A DNA stretch of 64,000 bases from Pedococcus_A sp963730585 (lineage in GTDB: Bacteria; Actinomycetota; Actinomycetes; Actinomycetales; Dermatophilaceae): assembly GCA_963730585.1 (NCBI GenBank), contig CAVSSL010000003.1, positions 177,105 to 241,104 on the forward strand, in the 5' to 3' direction. A model generated the notes under the pieces. That model saw only the letters and a list, made by a program, of their open reading frames with translations. It made no database searches and was not told where the DNA came from. Numbering within the stretch: position 1 is the first letter of the stretch; each line of letters begins with the position of its first letter. The position numbers were made by a program, and so were the translations under genes. This document shows positions 7,894-18,367 of the stretch, in pieces.

Positions 7894-9603
7894 GTGAGTG
7901 GGTCAGGGGCCGAGGAGAACGTTTTGCTGCATGCCGTGTCGGCACTTCGGGCCCAGGTCGCCGACTCGAGCCTGCCGCTGGACATTCCCCAGACCCAGGC
8001 GGCGACGGCCCACCGCGAGGCGCTGCTCCACCAGCTCGACGACTACGTCCTGCCCCGCCTGTCGTCGCTCGACGCGCCGCTGCTCGCGGTCATCGGCGGC
8101 TCGACCGGCGCCGGGAAGTCCACGCTGGTCAACTCCATCGTCGACGCCGAGGTGAGCCGGTCCGGCATCCTGCGACCCACGACCACGACCCCGGTGCTGG
8201 TGCACCACCCCAAGGACCAGCGCTGGTTCGTCGACGACCGCATCCTCCCCGGCCTGAGCCGGGTGACCGGCGGCGGCTCCGGCGACGACGGCGCCGGCTC
8301 GGTGCGACTCGTGGCGTCGTCCTCCCTGCCGCCCGGCATGGCGCTGCTCGACGCCCCCGACATCGACTCGGTCGTGTCGGCCAACCGGGCGCTGGCGTCG
8401 CAGCTGCTCGCGGCCGCCGACCTCTGGCTCTTCGTCACGACCGCCGCGCGCTACGCCGACGCCGTGCCGTGGGGGCTGCTGCGCGAGGCGTCCGACCGTG
8501 GCACCGCGGTGGCCATCGTCCTCGACCGTGTCCCGCCCGAGGCGATGACCGAGATCCGCGCGCACCTCGCGTCCATGCTCCGCGAGCAGGGGCTGGCGAC
8601 GGCGCCGATCTTCGGCATCCCCGAGACCGCACTGACCCCCGAGGGGCGCCTGCCGGAGGGGGCGGTGACCCGGCTGAAGTCGTGGCTCTCCGCGCTCGCC
8701 AGCGACGCCCGGGCCCGTGCCAGCATCGTCAAGCAGACCCTCGGCGGCGCCCTCGACTCCCTCGACAGCCGCACCGGCGAGCTCGTCGAGGCCAGCGCGC
8801 AGCAGCACGAGGCGGCGCGCGCCCTGCGCTCCGCCTGCGAGGAGGCCTACGCCGCAGCCCTCGAGGGCGTCGAGCACGGCATGACCGACGGCACGTTGCT
8901 GCGCGGCGAGGTGCTCGCCCGCTGGCAGGAGTTCGTCGGCACGGGGGAGTTCTTCAAGCAGGTGGAGTCCGCCGTCTCCCGCATGCGCGACCGGATCACC
9001 GCCGCCGTCAAGGGTGCCCCGGCGCCCAGCGGCGACCTCGGCGAGGCGCTGCAGACCGGCGTCGCCGCGCTCGTGTCGGCGCAGGCGCAGTCCGCGGCCG
9101 CCTCGGCGGCCCGGGCCTGGCGCTCGCAGCCCGGCGGGAGGCCGCTGCTGGCGGGGCACCCCGAGCTCGCGAAGGCGTCTCCGCGCCTGGCCCAGGACAT
9201 CGAGCGGATGGTGCGCGACTGGCAGGGCGAGGTGCTCGAGCTGGTGCGCTCCGAGGGACGTGACCGGCGCACCACCGCGCGCATCGCGGCATACGGCGTC
9301 AACGGCATCGGCGTGATCCTCATGCTCGTCGCCTTCGCCCACACCGGCGGGCTGGTCGGTGCCGAGGTCGGCATCGCCGGCGGCACCGCCGTGCTCGCCC
9401 AGAAGGTGCTCGAGGCCATCTTCGGCGACCAGGCGGTGCGCGAGATGGCGGCCAAGGCCCGGCAGCGGCTGCTCGAGCGGGTGGAGCAGCTGTATGCCGC
9501 CGAGCAGGCCCGCTTCGAGCGTGCCCTCGCGGGCGTGGAGGTTGACAGTGACCAGGCGGCGCGCCTGGCGGACGCGGCAGCAGCGGTGAAGGCGGTTCGA
9601 TGA
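7894..9603 (+). CDS. Dynamin-like GTPase, first of a coupled pair
   Basis: The 569-residue protein has a GTPase domain with P-loop GGSTGAGKS (68-76), threonine-rich switch I (TTTTP, 96-100) and G3 DAPD (153-156). The G4 position reads LDRVP rather than NKxD. A long helical region (about 280-460) follows, then a hydrophobic hairpin near 470-510 likely to insert in membrane, and a helical tail. This resembles bacterial dynamin-like proteins, which often come in adjacent pairs (for example Streptomyces DynA/DynB, mycobacterial IniA/IniC). Its stop overlaps the next start (ATGA), indicating translational coupling. Probable role: membrane remodelling or division; this is inference. Confidence 0.82.
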   Translation: MSGSGAEENVLLHAVSALRAQVADSSLPLDIPQTQAATAHREALLHQLDDYVLPRLSSLDAPLLAVIGGSTGAGKSTLVNSIVDAEVSRSGILRPTTTTPVLVHHPKDQRWFVDDRILPGLSRVTGGGSGDDGAGSVRLVASSSLPPGMALLDAPDIDSVVSANRALASQLLAAADLWLFVTTAARYADAVPWGLLREASDRGTAVAIVLDRVPPEAMTEIRAHLASMLREQGLATAPIFGIPETALTPEGRLPEGAVTRLKSWLSALASDARARASIVKQTLGGALDSLDSRTGELVEASAQQHEAARALRSACEEAYAAALEGVEHGMTDGTLLRGEVLARWQEFVGTGEFFKQVESAVSRMRDRITAAVKGAPAPSGDLGEALQTGVAALVSAQAQSAAASAARAWRSQPGGRPLLAGHPELAKASPRLAQDIERMVRDWQGEVLELVRSEGRDRRTTARIAAYGVNGIGVILMLVAFAHTGGLVGAEVGIAGGTAVLAQKVLEAIFGDQAVREMAAKARQRLLERVEQLYAAEQARFERALAGVEVDSDQAARLADAAAAVKAVR

Positions 9604-11327
9604 GCCCGGTGATGATGGGCAGCAAGCAGGTCAAGGGGATCACCGCGGAGGAGCTGGCGGGGCGTTCGCAGGCCCTCACCGGCGCCCTCGACGAGGGCAA
9701 CGGCCAGCTCGACGCGCAGGAGCGGGCCGCCGGCCAGGAGATCATCGAGAAGGTGCGCGCCCGCACGTCGCTGCGCGGCGGGCACACCGTCGTCGCCCTC
9801 GCCGGCGCCACCGGGTCGGGCAAGTCGAGCCTGTTCAACCTCCTCGTGGGCGCCGACGTGGCGCCCGTGGGCGCCCGCCGCCCCACGACCTCGCGCCCCA
9901 CCGCCGCGGTCTGGGGTGAGGAGAGCGCCACCGAGCTGCTGGACTGGCTCGCCGTGGGGCAGCGCCACCACGTCGAGCCCGGGTCGGACGCCTCCGACGG
10001 TGGTGCCGGACGCGACGCCGGGCGTGACGCCAACCGTGCAGCGGTGCCGGGCAGCCTCGACGGGCTCGTGCTGCTCGACCTCCCCGACTTCGACTCGCGG
10101 GTCGTCGAGCACCGGCGCGAGGCCGAGCGGATCCTCGCCCTCGTCGACGTCTTCGTCTGGGTGACCGACCCGCAGAAGTACGCCGACGCGCGGCTGCACG
10201 ACGACTACCTCAGGGCCCTGACGACCCACAACACCGTGACGGTCGTGGTGCTCAACCAGACCGACCGGCTCGAGCGTGACGACGTCAAGCAGGTGCGGGC
10301 CGACCTGGTCCGTCTCGCCGAGCTCGACGGCATGCGCGGCCTGCAGGTCCTGACCACCTCGGCCCGCACGGGGGAGGGCCTCGACGACCTGAGGCTGCGC
10401 CTCGCCGCGGCCGTGGCCGGCCAGAACGCCGCGCGGCACCGCCTCGCCGCCGACATCCGTGCGGTGGCCGGCCGCCTGCGCTCGGACGTCGCCGACTCCG
10501 AGCCGACCGTCGCGAGCTCGGCCGACGACGAGCTCGTGGACGCACTGTCGCGCGCCGCCGGGATCCCGACCGTCGTCGCGGCCGTCGAGCGCGACTACCG
10601 CCAGGAGGCGCTCTCGCGCACGGGCTGGCCGCTCACCCGGTGGGTGCGGGCCCTGCGCCCGGACCCGCTGAAGCGGCTGCGGCTCGACAAGGGTGACGCC
10701 AACGACGGCACCAAGGCACTGCCCGGCATCACCGCCGCCGACGTGCGCAGCGCGCTCGGACGGTCGTCGCTGCCGCCGGCCACCCCGGCCGCCCGCGCAG
10801 CGGTCGACCTCGCGACGCGTCGTGTCGGGGAGCGTGCCTCCGAGGGGCTGCCCGCCCCCTGGGCCGACGCCGTCGCCGACGCCGCGACGCCGCCCGGACC
10901 CGACCTCGGCGATGCCCTCGACCAGGCCGTGATGCGCACGCCCCTGCGCGCCCGCGACCCGCTGTGGTGGACCGTGGTCGGCTGGGTCCAGAACGTGCTG
11001 GCCCTCCTGTCGGTCGTCGGCCTGGTGTGGCTGGTCGTGCTCGGGGTCGTCGGCTGGCTCCAGCTCCCGGAGATCGGGACGCCCCGGGTCGGCCCGCTGC
11101 CGGTGCCCTTCCTGCTGCTCGCGGGCGGGCTCCTCCTCGGGTGGCTGCTGGCGCTCGTGTCGCGGTCGTTCGCCCGAACCGGGGCGCGCCGACGCGCCGC
11201 GCTCATCGACGGCCGGCTGCGTGAGTCGGTCGACGGCGTCGCCTCCGAGCGCATCGTCGCCCCCGTGCGCGAGGTGCTGCGCCGGCACGCGTCCACCCGG
11301 AAGCACCTGGACCGGGCGCGCGCCTGA
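9600..11327 (+). CDS. YfjP-type GTPase, second of the coupled dynamin-like pair
   Basis: The 575-residue product has Era/YfjP-like G motifs: G1 GATGSGKSS (69-77), G3 DLPDFD (160-165) and a canonical G4 NQTD (219-222). An alpha-helical middle follows. Two strong membrane segments (about 455-480 and 497-520) with a short GPLPVP loop form a hairpin, then a basic C-terminal helix. Its ATGA overlap with the preceding GTPase argues for a heteromeric complex. The two proteins differ in G4, so one partner may have weak guanine selectivity. Confidence 0.82.
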   Translation: MSPVMMGSKQVKGITAEELAGRSQALTGALDEGNGQLDAQERAAGQEIIEKVRARTSLRGGHTVVALAGATGSGKSSLFNLLVGADVAPVGARRPTTSRPTAAVWGEESATELLDWLAVGQRHHVEPGSDASDGGAGRDAGRDANRAAVPGSLDGLVLLDLPDFDSRVVEHRREAERILALVDVFVWVTDPQKYADARLHDDYLRALTTHNTVTVVVLNQTDRLERDDVKQVRADLVRLAELDGMRGLQVLTTSARTGEGLDDLRLRLAAAVAGQNAARHRLAADIRAVAGRLRSDVADSEPTVASSADDELVDALSRAAGIPTVVAAVERDYRQEALSRTGWPLTRWVRALRPDPLKRLRLDKGDANDGTKALPGITAADVRSALGRSSLPPATPAARAAVDLATRRVGERASEGLPAPWADAVADAATPPGPDLGDALDQAVMRTPLRARDPLWWTVVGWVQNVLALLSVVGLVWLVVLGVVGWLQLPEIGTPRVGPLPVPFLLLAGGLLLGWLLALVSRSFARTGARRRAALIDGRLRESVDGVASERIVAPVREVLRRHASTRKHLDRARA

Positions 11328-11334
11328 CGTCTGG

Positions 11335-11395
11335 TTTCCGCGGCTGGTTCTCCACCGCTGGTCTCGACGGCTTTCCACGGCTGGTTCTCCACAGC
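11335..11395. repeat. Short direct repeat upstream of ssb-like gene
   Basis: Two 24 bp units (11335-11358 and 11372-11395) agree at 22 of 24 positions, sharing CGGCTGGTTCTCCAC, with a 37 bp period. They lie in the 187 bp gap between the GTPase pair and the SSB gene. No function is evident. Confidence 0.5.
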
Positions 11396-11514
11396 GGGTC
11401 GTGCGAGGTCCCGCCGTCCACACCCGCGCGGGCAGCGCTGCCGTCGGGTCGCACTCCACCGCCACGCTGGTCGGGTTCCCGAGGGGGAGCACCAGACCAG
11501 ATGAGGTGAGAGCA

Positions 11515-12036
11515 GTGAACGAGATCTACGTGACCGTGTCCGGCCGGCTCGTGGCCGACCCCGAGGCCCGCAACACCAAGAACGGGGTGCCCTTCGCGGC
11601 CTTCCGCGTGGCCTCGACCGCCCGGCGGGTCAACCGCAGCAGCGGCGAGTTCGAGGACGCCGGCACCAGCTTCGTCAGCGTGACGGCCTTCCGGTCGCTC
11701 GGAGCGAACGTCGCCAACTCGCTCCACAAGGGCGACCCCGTGGTCGTCCACGGCCGGATGCGGGTCAACCAGTGGATACGCCAGGACGACACCATGGCGA
11801 CCTCGGTGGAGATCGACGCCTACAGCGTGGGCCACGACCTGTCCTACGGCACGACCGAGTTCACCAAGGTGTCGCGCGCGCAGGTGGACCGCACCGACCG
11901 GATGTCCGACGACGCCGTCCAAGCCGCTCACGCCCGGGCCAGGGGCGAGGCTGAGTTCGACGCCGAGACCGACGACTACGTGGTGGAGGACGAGAGCGCC
12001 TTCGAGCCGGCCGAGGGGGCCCTCGCCAGCGCCTGA
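11515..12036 (+). CDS. ssb: Single-stranded DNA-binding protein
   Basis: The 173-residue protein has an OB fold (MNEIYVTVSGRLVADPEAR, then FRVAST and VHGRMRVNQW) over residues 1-115. The acidic disordered tail ends AEGALASA, lacking the DDDIPF-like tip that recruits partners in the main replicative SSB. That suggests an accessory paralogue; the primary ssb normally sits between rpsF and rpsR, absent here. GTG 11515 is preceded by GAGGTGAG 4 bases upstream. The longer upstream frame is non-coding. Confidence 0.88.
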   Translation: MNEIYVTVSGRLVADPEARNTKNGVPFAAFRVASTARRVNRSSGEFEDAGTSFVSVTAFRSLGANVANSLHKGDPVVVHGRMRVNQWIRQDDTMATSVEIDAYSVGHDLSYGTTEFTKVSRAQVDRTDRMSDDAVQAAHARARGEAEFDAETDDYVVEDESAFEPAEGALASA

Positions 12037-12066
12037 CGCGATTCGGGTCATGGGGGCCGGGACAGC

Positions 12067-12072
12067 TAGCCT
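12067..12072 (+). promoter_or_regulatory. -10 element TAGCCT, leaderless start for ettA
   Basis: TAGCCT is 7 bases before ATG 12080 and no ribosome-binding site intervenes. Confidence 0.6.
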
Positions 12073-12079
12073 TGCCCCC

Positions 12080-13762
<1,683 letters not shown>

Positions 13763-13782
13763 CGCAGGGTCGACTGAGCCCC

Positions 13783-14397
13783 ATGGGCACCAGTGACGGC
13801 GTCGTCCGTGTCGAGCCGCTGACCGCGGATCGATGGGACGACGCCGTCGCCGTGTTCGGCACCCGGGGTGACCCGGCATCCTGCTGGTGCCAGTTCTTCC
13901 GTCTGGGAGGCCAGGAGTGGCGGCAGTCGACGGCGGAGACCAACCGCGAGGCCCTGCGGCGCCAGTGCCTTGACGCGCAGGCGCGGGAGGTGCCGCCCCC
14001 GGGCCTGCTCGCCTACGTCGGTGAGGAGCCGGCGGGCTGGGTCGCGCTGGCGCCGAGGCCCAGCTATCCGAGACTGGGACGCAGCCGGGCCCTGGGGTCG
14101 CTGCTGGGTGCCGGCGCGTGGGAGGACGACACGGTCTGGTCGGTGACCTGCTTCGTGGTGCGCGTCGGCTACCGGCGTCGTGGGGTGGCCTCCGCGCTCC
14201 TCGAGGGAGCGGTGACGTATGCCGCGGCGCAGGGTGGCGTGGCGGTGGAGGGCTACCCGGTCGACGTCGCGCCGGGGGAGCGGCGGGCCTCCAGCGAGCT
14301 GTACCACGGCACGCGCTCGACCTTCGCGGCCGCGGGGTTCGAGGAGGTCGGCCGGACCTCCCGTGCCCGTCCGGTCATGCGGCGGGCGCTGGCCTGA
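13783..14397 (+). CDS. GNAT-family N-acetyltransferase
   Basis: The 204-residue protein has the acetyl-CoA motif VVRVGYRRRGVASALL (about 124-139) and a CWCQFFRL cysteine pair near residue 35. That cysteine pair occurs in a sub-branch of actinobacterial GNAT proteins of unknown substrate. It begins 20 bases after ettA on the same strand and overlaps the convergent downstream gene by 23 bases at its 3' end. Confidence 0.82.
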   Translation: MGTSDGVVRVEPLTADRWDDAVAVFGTRGDPASCWCQFFRLGGQEWRQSTAETNREALRRQCLDAQAREVPPPGLLAYVGEEPAGWVALAPRPSYPRLGRSRALGSLLGAGAWEDDTVWSVTCFVVRVGYRRRGVASALLEGAVTYAAAQGGVAVEGYPVDVAPGERRASSELYHGTRSTFAAAGFEEVGRTSRARPVMRRALA

Positions 14398-14845
14398 GCA
14401 GCGGCTCGCTCGCCAGGGCCGGCCAGTCGCGGCGGGCCGCCCAGACGAGGAACGCGAGCGCGGGGACGCTCCAGACCCAGAACCCCCAGCCGAACAGCAG
14501 GAGCGCCACGTGGAAGGCGATCGCGCCCACCCAGCCCACCTTGGCGGCGGCGCCTCCCCGCAGCAGCAGCAGCCCCATCACCAGCTCGCCGGTCATGACC
14601 AGCAGCGCCCAGACCACGGCGTGGGCCATGAACACGTCGGTCCACGCGTCCTGCACGAGGGGAAGCATCGAGCCGTCGGCGAAGTGCCGGTAGACCTCGG
14701 TGTCGGCGGCCACCATCCCGAGGTGGACGCCGCCGGTGAAGAGGAAGAAGCAGCCCACGGCGCGCCGCAAGGTGTCACGTCCCCCGTCGGGGTGCGCAGC
14801 GACCTTGTCGGTGCCGGGTGCCGCCTGGGCCCGGGATCCTGACAT
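14375..14845 (-). CDS. Small membrane protein of unknown function
   Basis: I do not recognise the family. The 156-residue product has about four membrane segments and several Gly/Trp-rich turns (FTGGVHLG, LFGWGFWVW). Start ATG 14845 is supported by GGAGGTG seven bases upstream. The 3' end overlaps the convergent GNAT gene. Confidence 0.7.
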   Translation of the reverse strand: MSGSRAQAAPGTDKVAAHPDGGRDTLRRAVGCFFLFTGGVHLGMVAADTEVYRHFADGSMLPLVQDAWTDVFMAHAVVWALLVMTGELVMGLLLLRGGAAAKVGWVGAIAFHVALLLFGWGFWVWSVPALAFLVWAARRDWPALASEPLLRPAPAA

Positions 14846-14919
14846 GGCGACCACCTCCACGCTCCACGGTCGGGCCTGCCCGCGGGCACCGGCAGGGGCG
14901 ATGGTCCCGCGGCTGGGGC

Positions 14920-16488
14920 TCAGGAGTGCAGCCAGCGGCGGACGCGGCGCCGTGAGAGCCTGCGCCAGGCCCTGGCGAAGTCGCGCTCGGCGCGGTCGGC
15001 CCGCCACTGCTCGAGGGCGTGCAGCCGTCCGAAGGTGAACGCGTTCTCGCCGTCCAGGTGGGCCGTCATGGCGATGGAGCGCAGGCGTGCGCGCGCCACC
15101 ACCGTGTCCTGGTGGGCGCCGAGCGCCTCCTGCACCGCCTCCGCCGCGCGTGCCATGCGCACGGCGGCGCCCGGCTGGACCGGGATGGCGGACTCCGCGG
15201 CATACCGGAGCCTCTTGGCCTTCTTGCGAGCCTCGTGCAGCGCCCGGTCGAGCGCCTCCGTGCCATCGGCGTGGCCGGCCGCCTTGACCGCCACGCGGAG
15301 CCGTTTCCAGTCGCGCCGCACGAGCCGCGGCACCTCGGTGGCGGCCGGGGCGGCCTCGTCCGCCGTGGGCGGGCTGGTGGGCAGCGACGCTACAAGGTCG
15401 TCGAGGGCGTCGAGCAGCCGGAAGTAGCGCGTGCTCTCGAGTGCGTTGACCGCCGCCTCGCGGCCGTGCTGCTGCGTCGCCCCCAGCTCCTGGTCCAGCC
15501 GGGCGACGACCGGGCCGACCACGAGCTCGGGCGGCTCGGCGGCCAGGACGGCGGTGAGCCGGCCGCGCAGCACGTGGGCGTCCCGCGCCTCACTGAGGGC
15601 CAGCCCCAACCAGCGCAGCTCCTCGCGCAGCGGGTCGGCGACCTCCCTGCCGAGCAACGGCCGGTAGGTGGTCAGGGCGGAGCGGAGCCGACGGGCCGCC
15701 ACCCGCATCTTGTGCACTGGTTCGGAGTCGCCCTGCCGGACCCCGGCGTCGTGCTCGAGCAGGGCGCCGCGGTGTTCCACGAGGTAGGCGCGCAGGATTC
15801 CCGTGGCGGTGGGGGCGGTGCCGGTGTCGGTGGGGGTGGCGGTGCTGGCCTCGTCGGGCGCCCCCGCCTCTGGCAGCCCATCGGCGAGCGCGCGGCGCAG
15901 CTTGGAGGCGTGGCCGGCCGGAGACGCCCCCGTCTCCAGCAGCCGGTGCTCGACGGTCTCGAGCAGCCCCGGGCGCGGGCCGACGAGCTCCACCTCCCAC
16001 TCGCGCCACCGCTGTCCAGCCTGCGAGCCGACCAGGGACTGCGACTCGACGTCGTCGTCGCAGAGGTGGGCGACCACGTCGTCGTGCTCGTCGAGCAGCT
16101 CGTGCTCGCGGCGCCGGGTGCGCAGCCGGGCGACCGGCACCAGCGGACGGTCGCGCACGATGGTGCGTACCGGCACCAGCAGCTGGTCCGGTACCTCGTC
16201 TCCGGCGTCGAGGGGGAGCCGGACCTCGGTGCGGGCGTCACCGCCGGAGGGCAGCTTCAGGTGCCACCCGGCGTCGCTGCCACCGGTTCGCCGGCGGAGG
16301 GTGACCCGGTGACGGGCGAGGTCCAGGCCGGCGGTGTCGTAGTAGACCGCCTCGAGCCGGTGCTCCTGCGGCTGCCCCATCCTCGCGATGCCGTCGAGGC
16401 CGCTGAGGGAGGGCAGGACCGTCCTGGCGTCGACGTCGTACTTGCGCTCGACCTCGGCCGTCACCTCGAGGGGGCCGGAAGAGCTCAT
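14920..16488 (-). CDS. CYTH-CHAD domain protein
   Basis: The 522-residue protein joins an N-terminal CYTH tunnel-fold domain (about 8-205; ExExK signature E12, E14, K16) to a C-terminal all-helical CHAD domain (about 228-515, with conserved histidines in VHKMRVAARRLRSAL and RDAHVLRGRL). CYTH domains hydrolyse triphosphates such as inorganic triphosphate, and CHAD binds polyphosphate, so a polyphosphate role is likely. The linker is Thr/Pro/Ala-rich. Confidence 0.9.
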   Translation of the reverse strand: MSSSGPLEVTAEVERKYDVDARTVLPSLSGLDGIARMGQPQEHRLEAVYYDTAGLDLARHRVTLRRRTGGSDAGWHLKLPSGGDARTEVRLPLDAGDEVPDQLLVPVRTIVRDRPLVPVARLRTRRREHELLDEHDDVVAHLCDDDVESQSLVGSQAGQRWREWEVELVGPRPGLLETVEHRLLETGASPAGHASKLRRALADGLPEAGAPDEASTATPTDTGTAPTATGILRAYLVEHRGALLEHDAGVRQGDSEPVHKMRVAARRLRSALTTYRPLLGREVADPLREELRWLGLALSEARDAHVLRGRLTAVLAAEPPELVVGPVVARLDQELGATQQHGREAAVNALESTRYFRLLDALDDLVASLPTSPPTADEAAPAATEVPRLVRRDWKRLRVAVKAAGHADGTEALDRALHEARKKAKRLRYAAESAIPVQPGAAVRMARAAEAVQEALGAHQDTVVARARLRSIAMTAHLDGENAFTFGRLHALEQWRADRAERDFARAWRRLSRRRVRRWLHS

Positions 16489-16561
16489 GGCCCATCATCC
16501 ACCGGAAAACTGCACTGCGCAGGCGGATCCGTGCAGTCAGGCCTGAGCTGACCGGGTGGTG

Positions 16562-17167
16562 TCAGGTGACCAGGCGCAGGCCGAGCTCCCCGTAGGTCCG
16601 CCCGATCGCCTTCGGGGTGCGCCTGATCTCGGGGTCGTACCACCGGGCCACGTCGACCGCCATGGACAACAGGGCCAGCGCGGTGTCGGGCACGTCAGTG
16701 ACCGTGAACTCGCCGCTGGCCACGCCCGCCGTGAGCACGTCGCGCACCACGCTGTCGATCTGCTTGCGCAGCCCGAGCACGGCCTCGCGGTGCTCGGGGG
16801 TCAGGTTCTGGAACTCGTACTGCACGATGCGGGCGACCCGGAAGTGTTCGGCGTGCCACTGCGAGAACACGGCCATGATCGAACGCAGCCCCTCGGTCGG
16901 CGAGGAGGCCGCCTCGGCGGCGGCGACGAGCATGTCGCGGGCGGCCTCGTGTCCCTCCCGGCTCAGCTGGAAGAGCAGCTCCTCCTTGGAGGCGAAGTGC
17001 ACGTAGACGCCGGCGGGGGAGAGCCCGGCCCGTGAGGCGATGTCTCGAGTGGTGGTGGCGTGGAAACCCTTGGCGGCGAACGCGTCCGCCGCGGCCTCCA
17101 TGAGGCGCAGGGCGGCGTCGGTCACCGGTTCCACGGAGCGCCCGGGCGTCGACATGGTTGACAGCAT
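16562..17167 (-). CDS. TetR-family transcriptional regulator of the acyl-CoA dehydrogenase block
   Basis: The 201-residue repressor has an N-terminal helix-turn-helix at about 22-62 (FHATTTRDIASRAGLS then GVYVHFASKEELL). The ligand domain is short and helical. It is divergent from the acyl-CoA dehydrogenase gene with a 51 bp gap holding a perfect-armed palindrome, so it probably represses both itself and that operon, with an acyl-CoA as likely inducer. Start could also be MSTPGRS, four codons in. Confidence 0.88.
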   Translation of the reverse strand: MLSTMSTPGRSVEPVTDAALRLMEAAADAFAAKGFHATTTRDIASRAGLSPAGVYVHFASKEELLFQLSREGHEAARDMLVAAAEAASSPTEGLRSIMAVFSQWHAEHFRVARIVQYEFQNLTPEHREAVLGLRKQIDSVVRDVLTAGVASGEFTVTDVPDTALALLSMAVDVARWYDPEIRRTPKAIGRTYGELGLRLVT

Positions 17168-17183
17168 GCCCCAGGCGTCACAG

Positions 17184-17201
17184 ACTAAGCAAGCGCTTAG
17201 T
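17184..17201. promoter_or_regulatory. TetR operator, copy 1
   Basis: ACTAAGCAAGCGCTTAGT has 7-8 bp symmetric arms and lies centred between divergent TetR and acyl-CoA dehydrogenase genes. An almost identical site occurs at 22111-22128. Confidence 0.75.
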
Positions 17202-17218
17202 TACTTGGAGGTAGCCCT

Positions 17219-18364
17219 ATGCCCCGCAACGTCTACGGCCCCGACCACGAGGCCTTCCGCAGCTCCGTCCGCGAGTTCGTCGAGCGGACCCTGAAGCCGC
17301 GTGCCGAGCAGATGCTCGAGGTCAAGTCCATCGACCGCGACATCTGGAAGGAGGCCGGCAAGCAGGGCCTCTTCGGCCTCGACATCCCCGAGGAGTTCGG
17401 GGGAGCGGGTGCTGAGGACTACCGGTTCAACGCCATCGCCGCCGAGGAGATCGCGGCCTTCAACTTTGCGGTGTCGTCCTGTTTCGGCATCCACTCCGAC
17501 GTGTGCCCGCCCTACATCGTCGACCTCGGCACCCAGGAACAGAAGGAGCGTTGGCTGCCCGGCATGGCCAACGGCGACCTGATCTGCGCGATCGCGATGA
17601 CCGAGCCGTCCGGCGGTTCCGACCTCGCGGCCCTGAAGACCACTGCCGTGCGTGACGGTGACGACTGGGTCCTCAATGGCTCGAAGACCTTCATCACCAA
17701 CGGCTACCAGGCCGATCTCGTCATCGTGGCGGCTCGCACCGACCCCTCGAAGGGCGCCAAGGGCATCACCTTGTTCATGGTCGAGGCCGGCATGGAGGGC
17801 TTCAGCCGTGGTCGCAAGCTCGACAAGGTCGGGCAGGAGGAGGCTGACACCTCCGAGCTGTTCTTCGAGAACGTGCGGGTGCCGGACACCAACCGCCTCG
17901 GCGACGAGGGCATGGGCTTCATCGCGATGATGCAGCGCCTGTCCCAGGAGCGGGTGGGTGCAGCAGTGGCCAACACGGCGCACGCCTTCCAGGCCCTGCG
18001 CGAGACCATCGAGTACACCAAGGAGCGCAAGGCCTTCGGCCAGGCCGTCGGCTCGTTCCAGCACAACAAGTTCAAGATCGCCGAGCTGCAGACCAGGCTC
18101 GAGGTCACCCAGGCGTTCGTCGACGACTGCATCGAGGCGCACGCCGAGAAGAAGCTGACGCCGGTCGACGCGGCCAAGGCCAAGTGGTGGTCGGCGCAGG
18201 TGCAGAACGACGTGCTCGACGAGTGCGTGCAGCTCTACGGCGGCTACGGCTTCATGAACGAGTACCGCGTGGCCCGCGCCTGGCGCGACGCCCGCGTGTC
18301 GAAGATCTGGGCCGGCTCCAACGAGATCATGAAGGAGCTCATCGGCCGGGACCTGGGGCTGTAG
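17219..18364 (+). CDS. Acyl-CoA dehydrogenase
   Basis: This 381-residue FAD enzyme catalyses the alpha,beta-desaturation of acyl-CoA, first step of beta-oxidation. Signatures are visible: IAMTEPSGGSDLAAL for FAD/substrate binding (about 122-136), WVLNGSKTFITNG, QLYGGYGFMNEY and the C-terminal AGSNEIMKELIGRDL containing the expected base Glu. Length is standard. GGAGG precedes ATG 17219 by 9 bases. The SDR gene starts 3 bases after the stop. Confidence 0.94.
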   Translation: MPRNVYGPDHEAFRSSVREFVERTLKPRAEQMLEVKSIDRDIWKEAGKQGLFGLDIPEEFGGAGAEDYRFNAIAAEEIAAFNFAVSSCFGIHSDVCPPYIVDLGTQEQKERWLPGMANGDLICAIAMTEPSGGSDLAALKTTAVRDGDDWVLNGSKTFITNGYQADLVIVAARTDPSKGAKGITLFMVEAGMEGFSRGRKLDKVGQEEADTSELFFENVRVPDTNRLGDEGMGFIAMMQRLSQERVGAAVANTAHAFQALRETIEYTKERKAFGQAVGSFQHNKFKIAELQTRLEVTQAFVDDCIEAHAEKKLTPVDAAKAKWWSAQVQNDVLDECVQLYGGYGFMNEYRVARAWRDARVSKIWAGSNEIMKELIGRDLGL

Positions 18365-18367
18365 GGC

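Noticed and set aside
8847..11492. An 881-codon minus-strand frame opposite the GTPase pair.
   Set aside because: No protein-like composition or motif. The plus-strand genes have full GTPase motifs and coupled starts.
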